This document shows positions 52,795 to 60,804 of a stretch of DNA of 64,000 nucleotides, one piece after another (the first letter of the stretch is position 1; every line of letters begins with the position of its first letter). Origin of the DNA: an uncultured Lachnospiraceae bacterium. GTDB taxonomy: Bacteria > Bacillota > Clostridia > Lachnospirales > Lachnospiraceae. The stretch is from contig CAJUTC010000017.1 of the NCBI GenBank assembly GCA_910589195.1, forward strand, positions 1 through 64,000. The letters are read 5' to 3'. The notes under the pieces were generated by a model. That model saw only the letters and a program-made list of their open reading frames with translations. It was not told where the DNA came from and searched no databases. The position numbers and the translations under genes are program-made.

Positions 52795-52875
52795 TCAAGC
52801 GCACATTCTATTATAATCTATAATCAACAGCAATGGAAGTAAAATCGCTGCGATTACCAAAATAAATACAGGCAT
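52795..52875 (-). CDS. 26-residue hydrophobic micro-ORF coupled to fliJ
   Basis: Its ATG (52875-52873) overlaps the fliJ stop in TAATG, with GGGGG two bases before it. The product begins MPVFILVIAAILLPLLLII and ends DYNRMCA: one membrane helix with a short charged tail. The ORF is too short for gene finders. It sits in the 177-base fliJ-fliK gap. Whether it is expressed is unknown. Confidence 0.35.
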   Translation of the reverse strand: MPVFILVIAAILLPLLLIIDYNRMCA

Positions 52876-53339
52876 TACCCCCTGTGCTGCCGGCGGATGC
52901 CCATAGTAGCGGCTGTATTGGAAACAAATTCCTCAATAAACGCTTCCTCTGCTTTCATTACGGCTTTCTGATATTCCTGATATTTTCGGTCTTTGAGCTT
53001 TTCAAATTTGGAGGTATCTACCTTAGCGGAAATTACTTCCTGCTTTTTGGCATCCTCCTGTTTCCGCAAATCCTTCAGATGCTTTTTTTCCAAATCAATC
53101 ATTTCTTCCATCCGTCCGATACACATATCAAACAGCCGGTAATTTTCAATGGTAGCGCCTTCTTCCTTTGCCCGGTCAAAATCGCTCTCATATGTTACCA
53201 GCTCTTTGTTCAGCCCACGGATTTCTTCCTGTTTCCGATTTACATTTTGAATAATTGCCGCATGTTCTGTCTTCAGGTTATCAAGAACCTGTGTCTTATA
53301 AGCCAGCACTGTGTCTAGCCTGTATTGAAATTGCTTCAA
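52875..53339 (-). CDS. fliJ: Flagellar export chaperone/stalk protein FliJ
   Basis: This 154-residue, fully helical coiled-coil protein (FQYRLDTVLAYKTQVLDNLK, FDMCIGRMEEMIDLEKKHLK) lies directly after fliI, its usual place. FliJ is the central stalk of the FliI ATPase ring and cycles chaperones. Confidence 0.85.
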   Translation of the reverse strand: MKQFQYRLDTVLAYKTQVLDNLKTEHAAIIQNVNRKQEEIRGLNKELVTYESDFDRAKEEGATIENYRLFDMCIGRMEEMIDLEKKHLKDLRKQEDAKKQEVISAKVDTSKFEKLKDRKYQEYQKAVMKAEEAFIEEFVSNTAATMGIRRQHRG

Positions 53340-53356
53340 TGTTTCTTCCTCCGGAG

Positions 53357-54658
53357 TTACCCAGTTATCGCCTCAATCTGCTCTAAGGTTTCTTCATAAG
53401 TAAAGCGTTCCTTTACCCCCTGCTGTAAAAATGCGTTAATGGCATTAATCTTGGAAACGGCTTCATCTAAAGCTGGGTTTGTACCCCTTTTGTATGCACC
53501 GATGGAGATTAAGTCCGCGTTCTTTTGATACAGGCTCAGGATATTCCGCAGCCGGGAGGCAACCCTTTGATGTTCCTCCGGTACGATTTCTACCATCAAT
53601 CGTGAAATGCTAGCTCCAATATCAATAGCAGGAAAATGGTTTTCATTGGCTAACTGACGGCTCAGTACAATATGTCCGTCTAAGATGCCTCGAACTGTAT
53701 CGGAAATCGGCTCGTTGGTATCGTCGCCTTCAACCAACACTGTGTAAACTCCGGTAATGGAACCCTTTCCAAAATTTCCGCTTCGCTCCAATAGCTTGGG
53801 GAACTCTGCGTATATGGAAGGCGTATACCCTCGGGCAATGGGCGGCTCTCCAATAGCCAATCCAATCTCCCTCTGTGCCATAGCGTAACGGGTCAGGGAA
53901 TCCATCATCAACAACACATCATAGCCCTGATCTTTAAAATATTCCGCAATAGTAGTCGCTACCAGCGGGCATTTCATTCGCAACATAGCCGGCTGGTCAG
54001 AAGTCGCAACTACCAAAACGGAACGCCGCATCCCTTCCTCACCCAAATCCTTCTGGACAAATTCCAAAACTTCACGGCCACGCTCGCCCACAAGGGCAAT
54101 CACGTTAATATCTGTTTTTACATTTTTGGCGATCATACCCATCAACGTACTTTTTCCCACACCGGATCCGGCAAAGATCCCAATTCTTTGTCCTTTTCCA
54201 ATGGTATTCAAACCATCAATAGCCTTCACGCCAAATTCCAGCCGTTCCCGGATAGGAGGACGGTTTAGCGGGTTAATATATGGGCTGTGTACCGTATAAT
54301 GCCTGGAAGCCGGAAGGTCTTCTCCTCCGTCAATCGGTTCTCCCAAAGCGTTTATAATCCTTCCCCTCAGGAAATCCCCTACCGGAACCTTTAAACGCCT
54401 TCTGGTATTGCGGACAAAACTTCCTGACGCAATGCCGCTGGTAGCCTCATAGGTCATAAGCTGAATTTTCCCATCTTTAAAACCTACCACTTCCGCCGGC
54501 ATCTGGCGGTTCTGTTCCTCGTTATAAATCATAACGATATCACCAATACTGGAACGCCCTCCAGAAGCTTCCATGGACATTCCTACTACATTTTCTATTT
54601 TTCCAATATGGCTGATCGTTTCTGACTTATTAATCAACTGAGGTATCTTATCAAACAT
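53357..54658 (-). CDS. fliI: Flagellar export ATPase FliI
   Basis: This 433-residue ATPase has Walker A (GIFAGSGVGKSTLMGMIAKN), Walker B (VLLMMDSLTRYAMAQREIGL) and the family stretch GEPPIARGYTPSIYAEFPKL. It is F1-beta-like and energises export, with FliH and FliJ encoded on either side. Confidence 0.95.
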   Translation of the reverse strand: MFDKIPQLINKSETISHIGKIENVVGMSMEASGGRSSIGDIVMIYNEEQNRQMPAEVVGFKDGKIQLMTYEATSGIASGSFVRNTRRRLKVPVGDFLRGRIINALGEPIDGGEDLPASRHYTVHSPYINPLNRPPIRERLEFGVKAIDGLNTIGKGQRIGIFAGSGVGKSTLMGMIAKNVKTDINVIALVGERGREVLEFVQKDLGEEGMRRSVLVVATSDQPAMLRMKCPLVATTIAEYFKDQGYDVLLMMDSLTRYAMAQREIGLAIGEPPIARGYTPSIYAEFPKLLERSGNFGKGSITGVYTVLVEGDDTNEPISDTVRGILDGHIVLSRQLANENHFPAIDIGASISRLMVEIVPEEHQRVASRLRNILSLYQKNADLISIGAYKRGTNPALDEAVSKINAINAFLQQGVKERFTYEETLEQIEAITG

Positions 54659-54666
54659 AACGGCTC

Positions 54667-55569
54667 CTATACCCTTACATGTTCCAGGATATCTTTAATA
54701 TTTTCTATCTGTGTGTTAACACTTACGTCTACGATTTCTTCTGGCATTTCAATAATACAGTTGCCACGTTCTTCCTTATCCATCACAATAAATTTAATAT
54801 TATCTGACAAATGAGATAATTCATCCAAAATATCGGCATCTGCTTCCATCATCAAATCATAATCGCATTTATCAATGTATATTTTAACCCATGCAGTTTT
54901 TTTCAGCTTCTCCGTAGCGGCGATAATCATCTGTTTAATCACTTCCCCGCTAGACCGAAGGCTAATATGGATTACTTTTTCCCCAATGGCAATGGCGCAG
55001 TCCTTCAGTTCATCCAAATAGGTACGGACACATTTTTCTTTGGCAATTTCCACAGAACGCAAGGCCTGTTTAATATCAGCTTCAAACTCCTGTACATCCT
55101 GTCGGAAGCTTTCCTGGCATTCTTCTTCGCCTTTTTTTCTTCCTTCCAGGTAACCTTCGTCATAACCTTGCTGATATCCTTCCTCTTTAGCCTTTAAAAA
55201 CTCTTGCCGCGCTTCCTCTTTTGCGCTGTTAAGAATTTCTTCTGCTTCCTTTTTTGCGTCTTCTAGCGTTTGTTTTGCTTCCTGGTTCCATTGTTCCCGA
55301 AGGGCCGCATCCGGATCATCACCGGAATCCAGCCCTTCCTCAGTAAACCAAAGTTCTTTATCCTCTTCTGGCTTTTTTTCCAATTTACGGTTCCGGGGCA
55401 CATGGATGTATTCACCTTTCTCGGTTCCATCCTCACTGTAACGGGGAAAGACTGCCTTCTTTGTCGCGGCTTCCCCTCCTGCTAAGGTAAGCTCAAGAGG
55501 CAGGATATACTGCTCGACTAATGCAGCGGCATCCGGGCGTTTAATCACTCGTTTAGACGATGATATCAT
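54667..55569 (-). CDS. fliH: Flagellar assembly protein FliH
   Basis: This 300-residue protein has a long coiled coil (KEEAEEILNSAKEEARQEFL, GYQQGYDEGYLEGRKKGEEE) and a C-terminal FliH/V-ATPase-E-like domain (LKDCAIAIGEKVIHISLRSS). It regulates FliI and overlaps fliG by 17 bases. Confidence 0.9.
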   Translation of the reverse strand: MISSSKRVIKRPDAAALVEQYILPLELTLAGGEAATKKAVFPRYSEDGTEKGEYIHVPRNRKLEKKPEEDKELWFTEEGLDSGDDPDAALREQWNQEAKQTLEDAKKEAEEILNSAKEEARQEFLKAKEEGYQQGYDEGYLEGRKKGEEECQESFRQDVQEFEADIKQALRSVEIAKEKCVRTYLDELKDCAIAIGEKVIHISLRSSGEVIKQMIIAATEKLKKTAWVKIYIDKCDYDLMMEADADILDELSHLSDNIKFIVMDKEERGNCIIEMPEEIVDVSVNTQIENIKDILEHVRV

Positions 55570-56596
55570 CGCCCTCGCCTCCCTTCTTGATAATCACCTC
55601 GCCCTGGGCTTCTAAGTTACGGATAATATTAACAATACGCTGCTGCGCTTCTTCTACATCTTTCAGCCTTACATTTGTTGTAATCTCCAGATCGGCCTTG
55701 ACCGAATCCATGGTACGCTTTGACATATTGTTGAAGAACACTGTTTTCATTTCCTCGGAAGCATTCTTCAATGCGTAAACAATATCCTTGGAATCGCAGT
55801 CGCGCACAAACCGTTGTACGGAACGATCGTCCATATCCAAAATATTCTCGAATACGAACATTTTGTCCCGGATGGTCTGAGCCAGCTCGGGGTTGCGTTT
55901 TCCCAGCTCTTCGAAGATTTTCCGCTCGCTGCTGCGGTCTACATGGTTCATCATATCTGCCACATAATCCACACCGCCAAGGTTCATGTTATCTTCGCTG
56001 GTAATAATGGTAGCAAACTTTCGCTTCATCTCTTCTTCCACAATAGCAATGGCTTCTGGCGAAACCCGATCCATACGTGCCATGCTTTCTACCGTCTGGA
56101 TCCGCTTATCATCAGGAAGCTCTTCTAACACCTGGGCTGCCTGAGCCGTATCCATATAAGCCATAATCAGCGCGATTACCTGAGGGCGCTCATTCTGCAG
56201 CAGAGAGAATAATGCTTTCGGATCCCCTTTCATGAAGAAGTTAAACGGTTTCGACTGAAGGGTTTTGGAAACCTTCTCCAATAAGTTTCTGGCAGTGGAT
56301 TCACCAAAGGCTTTTTCCAATACATTTCTGGCGTAATCCAGGCCGCCGTCTGTCATCATCTTATGGGTCAGGCAAAGCTTATAATATTCATCCAGGGTTG
56401 CTTCTACCTGGTTGTTATTGGTCTTCCCCAGCTTTGCCACCTCAAAGGTAAGTTCTTCTATATCCTGTTCGCTTAAATATTTATATATCTGAGAGGCTCT
56501 GTCAGCTCCAAGGGAAACAACAACTAAGGCTGCTTTGGCTTTGGTATCACTTAACAACTCCTCTTCTATCTTACTATGACTTTCGGTTTCTGCCAT
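55553..56596 (-). CDS. fliG: Flagellar motor switch protein FliG
   Basis: This 347-residue protein has the three FliG domains. Signatures are DTKAKAALVVVSLGADRASQ, PQVIALIMAYMDTAQAAQVL and the torque helix (MFVFENILDMDDRSVQRFVR). ATG 56596 follows AGGAGG by 6 bases. It couples stator to rotor. It overlaps fliF by 23 bases. Confidence 0.95.
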   Translation of the reverse strand: MAETESHSKIEEELLSDTKAKAALVVVSLGADRASQIYKYLSEQDIEELTFEVAKLGKTNNNQVEATLDEYYKLCLTHKMMTDGGLDYARNVLEKAFGESTARNLLEKVSKTLQSKPFNFFMKGDPKALFSLLQNERPQVIALIMAYMDTAQAAQVLEELPDDKRIQTVESMARMDRVSPEAIAIVEEEMKRKFATIITSEDNMNLGGVDYVADMMNHVDRSSERKIFEELGKRNPELAQTIRDKMFVFENILDMDDRSVQRFVRDCDSKDIVYALKNASEEMKTVFFNNMSKRTMDSVKADLEITTNVRLKDVEEAQQRIVNIIRNLEAQGEVIIKKGGEGDDIIV

Positions 56597-58301
56597 TGTC
56601 ATCCTCCTCTCCATTTAACCAGCTTTGAATCAGCTTCGCCGCGATTTGTGGATTCTGATCTACGAATTCCGAAATATTCTGCTTTAAGCGCAGGCTTCGC
56701 TGCATCTTAAGATTTAAAATCTCTTCGCTCTTCGCAAATTCATCATCCTCATCAGCCAACTCAGAAGTATGATGGCTGTGGTTGCCTTCTTCGCCTTCTT
56801 CGCCTTCTTCACCTGGCAGGCCTTCTAGCTCGCCGCCTTCTAAGCTTTCTGCCTCTTCCAGGATAAGCTGCTGTTTCTTCTTACGCCGCCTTCTTAAGAG
56901 CAGAAGCACAAGAAGCAGGATTAACAGCACCGTTCCAGCTATAATGGCAATCAAAATCGGTAATGGGATGAGCGCTGTAAGGACTTGAAGGGCGCTTACA
57001 TCTTCATCTCCTCCCGGAGGTGTAATAGGCGGTTCTTCCTGCGGAAGCGCTACCCGGACAACGGTAATCTTATCACTAATATTTTCAACTGGCACTCCGG
57101 CAGAATTGGCTACCAGCCTAAGGAGTTCATTCTGGTCTACACTGGTCATATCATTAGTCAAAATCGATACGCCAATGGAGGTATCCTCAAGCACACCAGG
57201 ATCAATCTGGCGCTGCTCCTTTAACATATTATATAACCAAACCCTGGATGCGCTACCATTGGAGTAGCTGTCATTTGCTTGTCCGGTTCCGTCTTCGTTT
57301 GTATATCTGGGGACATCCGCGTTCGCGTCAGCTCCTACTAGGCCTCCTGCGTTCTGGCTTGCGGAGTTGGTGCTTTCATTGGTCACATCTTCTGTCTGCA
57401 AAAGTCCTGTTTTATCTTCCTCATCAATCTTTTCCGGCGTGGAATACTGGGTATTTTCCTGAATCAGCCGCTCCATGTTCAGCGTGCCTTTTACGGATAC
57501 CGCCACATTCCCGGCACCGTAAATCTGTTCCAATACCCTGCGCACATTTGCTGCAATATTGCTCTCTACTAATGTGGTAAGGCTTGTAAGATCTGTTGCG
57601 GCGCCCCCGGCGGAATCTGAGGAATCTCCAGCCACCTCCAGCATGGTGGAGGAATCAAAAACTGATACCTGTGTAAAATTCATCCCCCGCACAGCATGGG
57701 CAATCAAGTTCTTTACCGCCTGGGCCTTATCGGTAGTAAGAGATGTTCCATCCTGCATCGTAACTACTACAGACGCAGTTGCGTCTTTTTCTGAGCTGTC
57801 GCCCAACGCGTACCGCTGTGACTGAGCTTCCACAATTGTTACGGCAGCATCCCGCACACCGTCAAACAAACGGATGGTAGCTCCTAACCGGTTCTGTAAG
57901 TCATACAAGGTAATCTGCTGCTTATCAGACTCTGTCGTCATTAAACCTGTATTGTTCAGGTACATGTCGTATGTAAAACCGCTTTTGGGATAGCCTTTAC
58001 TTAAAAGATTTGCCCTGGTCTGATCAACGGCTGCTTCCGGAACCCGTATGGCTCCGTCGCTATTATTATAACGGTAATCGATCCCTTCATCCTGAAGCAG
58101 GCTGACTACCTGCTGGGCTTCTTCCTGAGTCAATCCTGTAAATAAGGTGCTGTAATCTACATTTCTTCCAAGAAGATTCAATGCAAGTATGGCGATGACA
58201 GCAATGACAGCAGTTCCTCCCGCAAGTATTTTGATTAATTTCCGGGTTTTTTCTGGTAAGTTCTGCCAGCTTTCTTTCAAATTCTCCACGTCTTTATCCA
58301 A
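56574..58301 (-). CDS. fliF: Flagellar MS-ring protein FliF
   Basis: This protein of about 575 residues has two membrane spans (around residues 26-46 and 450-475: IPLPILIAIIAGTVLLILLL), a periplasm-type ring domain (DYSTLFTGLTQEEAQQVVSL, VRVPEA-like region) and a FliG-binding C-terminus (LRLKQNISEFVDQNPQIAAK). The start (TTG 58301) is tentative because no ideal ribosome site stands before it. Confidence 0.95.
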   Translation of the reverse strand: MDKDVENLKESWQNLPEKTRKLIKILAGGTAVIAVIAILALNLLGRNVDYSTLFTGLTQEEAQQVVSLLQDEGIDYRYNNSDGAIRVPEAAVDQTRANLLSKGYPKSGFTYDMYLNNTGLMTTESDKQQITLYDLQNRLGATIRLFDGVRDAAVTIVEAQSQRYALGDSSEKDATASVVVTMQDGTSLTTDKAQAVKNLIAHAVRGMNFTQVSVFDSSTMLEVAGDSSDSAGGAATDLTSLTTLVESNIAANVRRVLEQIYGAGNVAVSVKGTLNMERLIQENTQYSTPEKIDEEDKTGLLQTEDVTNESTNSASQNAGGLVGADANADVPRYTNEDGTGQANDSYSNGSASRVWLYNMLKEQRQIDPGVLEDTSIGVSILTNDMTSVDQNELLRLVANSAGVPVENISDKITVVRVALPQEEPPITPPGGDEDVSALQVLTALIPLPILIAIIAGTVLLILLLVLLLLRRRRKKKQQLILEEAESLEGGELEGLPGEEGEEGEEGNHSHHTSELADEDDEFAKSEEILNLKMQRSLRLKQNISEFVDQNPQIAAKLIQSWLNGEEDDNGRNRKS

Positions 58302-58338
58302 CCTTTTATCATATTCTCCATGGGATTCCTATAAAGAA

Positions 58339-58653
58339 TCACACACTGATTTTAATCAGTTCATTATAAGATTCCAGTGTTTTATTACGCAGTGAAATCA
58401 GCACATCCAGACTTAACCCGGCCTTCGCCTCAGCTATGGGGAGCGTATGAGCATCATCCAATTGCCCTGTAGCCAGCAGATACTGCTTATATTCCACATC
58501 TGCCTGGGTTTCTTTTACTTGATTAATTGTATTTTTAAAAACATCCTTAAACAATGACGCTTCCGCATTTACGGCTGTTGTATACTGAGTTTCATCTTGC
58601 CTGCCTATGGTATTCCATGGCATCATCGGTGTAATGAACGCTGCTCCTTCCAT
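58339..58653 (-). CDS. fliE: Hook-basal body complex protein FliE
   Basis: This 104-residue protein (SLFKDVFKNTINQVKETQAD, LPIAEAKAGLSLDVLISLRN, KTLESYNELIKISV) matches FliE, the MS-ring/rod adaptor. Its own sigma-A-type promoter lies upstream. flgC, normally just before it, is absent here. Confidence 0.95.
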   Translation of the reverse strand: MEGAAFITPMMPWNTIGRQDETQYTTAVNAEASLFKDVFKNTINQVKETQADVEYKQYLLATGQLDDAHTLPIAEAKAGLSLDVLISLRNKTLESYNELIKISV

Positions 58654-58737
58654 TGCTGGCCTCCCTGTCTTAATTCCCTAATTTTTTAATTCCCTGGTTT
58701 CTAAGTTTCTGTATCCTTATAGAAAACGATAGTAATA

Positions 58738-58766
58738 ACTATATCCTCGTATTATCTGCTTGTCAA
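58738..58766 (-). promoter_or_regulatory. Sigma-A promoter between flgB and fliE
   Basis: The minus strand reads TTGACA, 17 bases, TATAGT. It lies in the 143-base gap where flgC usually stands, about 85 bases before the fliE ATG. It would let fliE onward be transcribed apart from flgB. Confidence 0.6.
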
Positions 58767-58796
58767 TGATTATGTTATATGTGTCAAGCCGCCGCT

Positions 58797-59189
58797 TTAG
58801 AATGATTTTGCAGCATTCCTTAAACGAGTAATATCGTTATTCAGCGAACTAAGCATATACTGGTATTCATAAGCAGTCCGAACCACCTCTACCTGTTCCT
58901 GATCCATATCTACGTTATTCCCGTCCAGCCTGCTGGATTCATCCCAGGTAATATTTAAATGGGAACGGGAAGTTTCTATCGCCTCAGACACAGCACGCTT
59001 TGGCGCTTTCTTATAGCTGCTGGCCTCAGACAACCGTTGCCCTAATTCTTCTTCAAATGTTATGTATTGCGACTTAAACCCTGGTGTGTCTACATTCGCA
59101 ATGTTATTCAACGATACAGACTGACGGCCCCATAAATAATCCAGAACCTTTTCTGTTAACGCAACACCATTTCCATAAATCCCTGACAT
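58797..59189 (-). CDS. flgB: Flagellar proximal rod protein FlgB
   Basis: This 130-residue protein has MSGIYGNGVALTEKVLDYLW, SLNNIANVDTPGFKSQYITF and ends with ITRLRNAAKSF. ATG 59189 follows AGAGAGG by 9 bases; the longer frame to 59252 is unlikely. FlgB starts the proximal rod. It is the first canonical gene of the large operon. Confidence 0.9.
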   Translation of the reverse strand: MSGIYGNGVALTEKVLDYLWGRQSVSLNNIANVDTPGFKSQYITFEEELGQRLSEASSYKKAPKRAVSEAIETSRSHLNITWDESSRLDGNNVDMDQEQVEVVRTAYEYQYMLSSLNNDITRLRNAAKSF

Positions 59190-59263
59190 ATTCTCGTTCC
59201 TCTCTTTAACTTTTCTGTTTCTAATATTTCTGGCCAACCGCTTTTTCATCATTCGCCGAAACT

Positions 59264-59431
59264 TTAGAGCTTATCCAAATGATCCTTCCTGGTTCTGACA
59301 GGCATCCTTTTGCCTGCCAGATTCACGGAAACGATCTTCCTCTCTGAGGCAGACAACTGCCCTTCCTCTGCATATTTGGGGGTGATTTTTGAAAAATGTA
59401 CATGAAAAAAGTGGTACATCACTGCCCACAC
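59264..59431 (-). CDS. Candidate 55-codon leader ORF upstream of flgB
   Basis: GTG 59431 follows GGAGGAG by 6 bases, right after the operon promoter. The product would end with SVNLAGKRMPVRTRKDHLDK, basic and without known match. A longer form begins at TTG 59449. It could be a leader peptide or a small regulator. Expression is unproven. Confidence 0.35.
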   Translation of the reverse strand: MWAVMYHFFHVHFSKITPKYAEEGQLSASERKIVSVNLAGKRMPVRTRKDHLDKL

Positions 59432-59457
59432 CTTATACTCCTCCCCCAATATACTAT

Positions 59458-59486
59458 ATTATGCTACATTTACTTTTCTATGTCAA
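59458..59486 (-). promoter_or_regulatory. Sigma-A promoter of the large flagellar operon
   Basis: The minus strand reads TTGACA, 17 bases, CATAAT, near consensus. The predicted start is close to 59451, giving a leader of about 260 bases before flgB. It is the best candidate for the fla/che-type operon promoter. I see no gene in the bases from 59487 to 59680. Confidence 0.75.
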
Positions 59487-59682
59487 GAGCTTTACTCCAT
59501 TACACCTTTGTTTTTTCCTGGGAATTTGCTCCATTTTTTTCTAAATTTTTATGATAAAACTTTAGCACTTTTTAATGCTTCTATCTTCCATCGCCCCATA
59601 AGACGTGCCAAGAGCGAAATTATCACATCTTTTTCATGGAAGCGGCGCTTTCTCTTTATCATTTTCGAAAAATTAATAGAAA

Positions 59683-59729
59683 AAGAGTTGCCGCATCTCT
59701 GATTTTTAATCAAGCACGCAACAACTCTT
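59683..59729 (-). terminator. Intrinsic terminator after the FliD-like gene
   Basis: On the minus strand AAGAGTTG (59729-59722) pairs with CAACTCTT (59690-59683), with inner TGATT/AATCA pairing, followed by TTTCTATT. It ends the transcript from 60692 before the operon promoter. Confidence 0.65.
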
Positions 59730-59795
59730 CGCACTTAAACAATTACAATTTCACTATACTTACAGCCTGGTTTCCTAATGCTGATATGGGTCATA

Positions 59796-60692
59796 CTAAA
59801 CTAACATATTCAGCATAGATACCGCATAGTAGTTACTTAGATTATAGGCACCACTTTTCGCGAAGCTCGCGAACTGTAAAAAGGAATCTGACATGGCAGA
59901 CACTTTTTTATTTGAGGTGCTGGTGCTGGAACTGCTGCTTGCAGAGCTGCTGCTTGAATTATCAGAGGATCCGCTACTGCCGATAATTTTATCAACAGAA
60001 GAATCTAAAATAGAGGTCGCTTTGGATCCCACACGCTCCGCAATGCCAAACTGTCCTCCCATCAGCTCCTTTACATAAGTTGGATCCTTTTTCAGGGCTT
60101 CTTTCAATGAGTCTTCATCAATCTGAAGCTTGCCATTGGTATCAAAGCTCATTCCCATAGCCTTCAGGGTTTTTTCATTTGGCATCATCCGCTTAAAGGA
60201 TTCTAACTGAGCGGCAATTCCGGAACCACGCTCCTGGTTATTGGACAAATAATCCAGTACATTGTTGTACTTATCGGCAAAATCCTTATATGCCGCAACA
60301 ATGTCATCCGCTGCCTGATCCACTTTCTTCTGATAGGTTTCCTGATCCTCAGGATGCTTGGCCAGCTCCGCTAATGCATTTTCATACTTGGTAAACACAT
60401 TATCCTTATTGGTAACCTGAAGCTTAGAAGCAGAAGCTTCCAGATCTTCTAAGTTGGCCTGATAGCCTAAAAGGAAGGTAGAATTGCTGGCACTGCTGCT
60501 AACACTAACCCCCGTACTTTTCGAACTGCTGGTACTGCTGGAAGAAGACGTTTTATTTGTGGTACTGTTTTTAATATTCTCCGCTTCCTGATTCGCCTTA
60601 TCTACCCAACTTGAACTATTTAACATATCATTTTGATAGTTGTTATAGCTGTAGCCGCTGTAACTATAATTTGGAACTCCACTGGTTGTCAT
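59796..60692 (-). CDS. Short secreted FliD-C-like protein
   Basis: This 298-residue protein is Ser/Thr-rich at both ends (residues 45-75 and about 245-265). The middle matches the FliD C-terminal pattern: MGMSFDTNGKLQIDEDSLKE, ALKKDPTYVKELMGG. It lacks the FliD N-terminal domain and any signal peptide, so export by the flagellar apparatus is likely. A strong sigma-28 promoter stands upstream. Function unknown; perhaps a filament-tip or secreted accessory. Confidence 0.6.
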   Translation of the reverse strand: MTTSGVPNYSYSGYSYNNYQNDMLNSSSWVDKANQEAENIKNSTTNKTSSSSSTSSSKSTGVSVSSSASNSTFLLGYQANLEDLEASASKLQVTNKDNVFTKYENALAELAKHPEDQETYQKKVDQAADDIVAAYKDFADKYNNVLDYLSNNQERGSGIAAQLESFKRMMPNEKTLKAMGMSFDTNGKLQIDEDSLKEALKKDPTYVKELMGGQFGIAERVGSKATSILDSSVDKIIGSSGSSDNSSSSSASSSSSTSTSNKKVSAMSDSFLQFASFAKSGAYNLSNYYAVSMLNMLV

Positions 60693-60747
60693 ATGTTCTT
60701 CTCCTTTCTGGTATCACGTACCGTTTTCATTTTCACATACATAGTAT

Positions 60748-60774
60748 ATATCGGCCTTTTAATTGAGAAAATAA
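60748..60774 (-). promoter_or_regulatory. Sigma-28 promoter of the FliD-like gene
   Basis: The minus strand reads CTTAT, 15 bases, GCCGATAT. It is identical in form to the flgM and second flagellin promoters. It lies about 50 bases upstream of the ATG, tying this gene to the late flagellar regulon. Confidence 0.65.
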
Positions 60775-60804
60775 GGAAGTGTTGGGAAAGTTCAGGAAAG
60801 ATTC

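Noticed and set aside
58654..58796. A hidden flgC in the flgB-fliE gap
   Set aside because: The gap is 143 bases with stops in all frames and a complete FlgC gene exists at 45060-45509.
59549..59734. Small ORFs on both strands between the operon promoter and the terminator
   Set aside because: They overlap a hairpin and AT-rich DNA, lack ribosome sites and look like chance.
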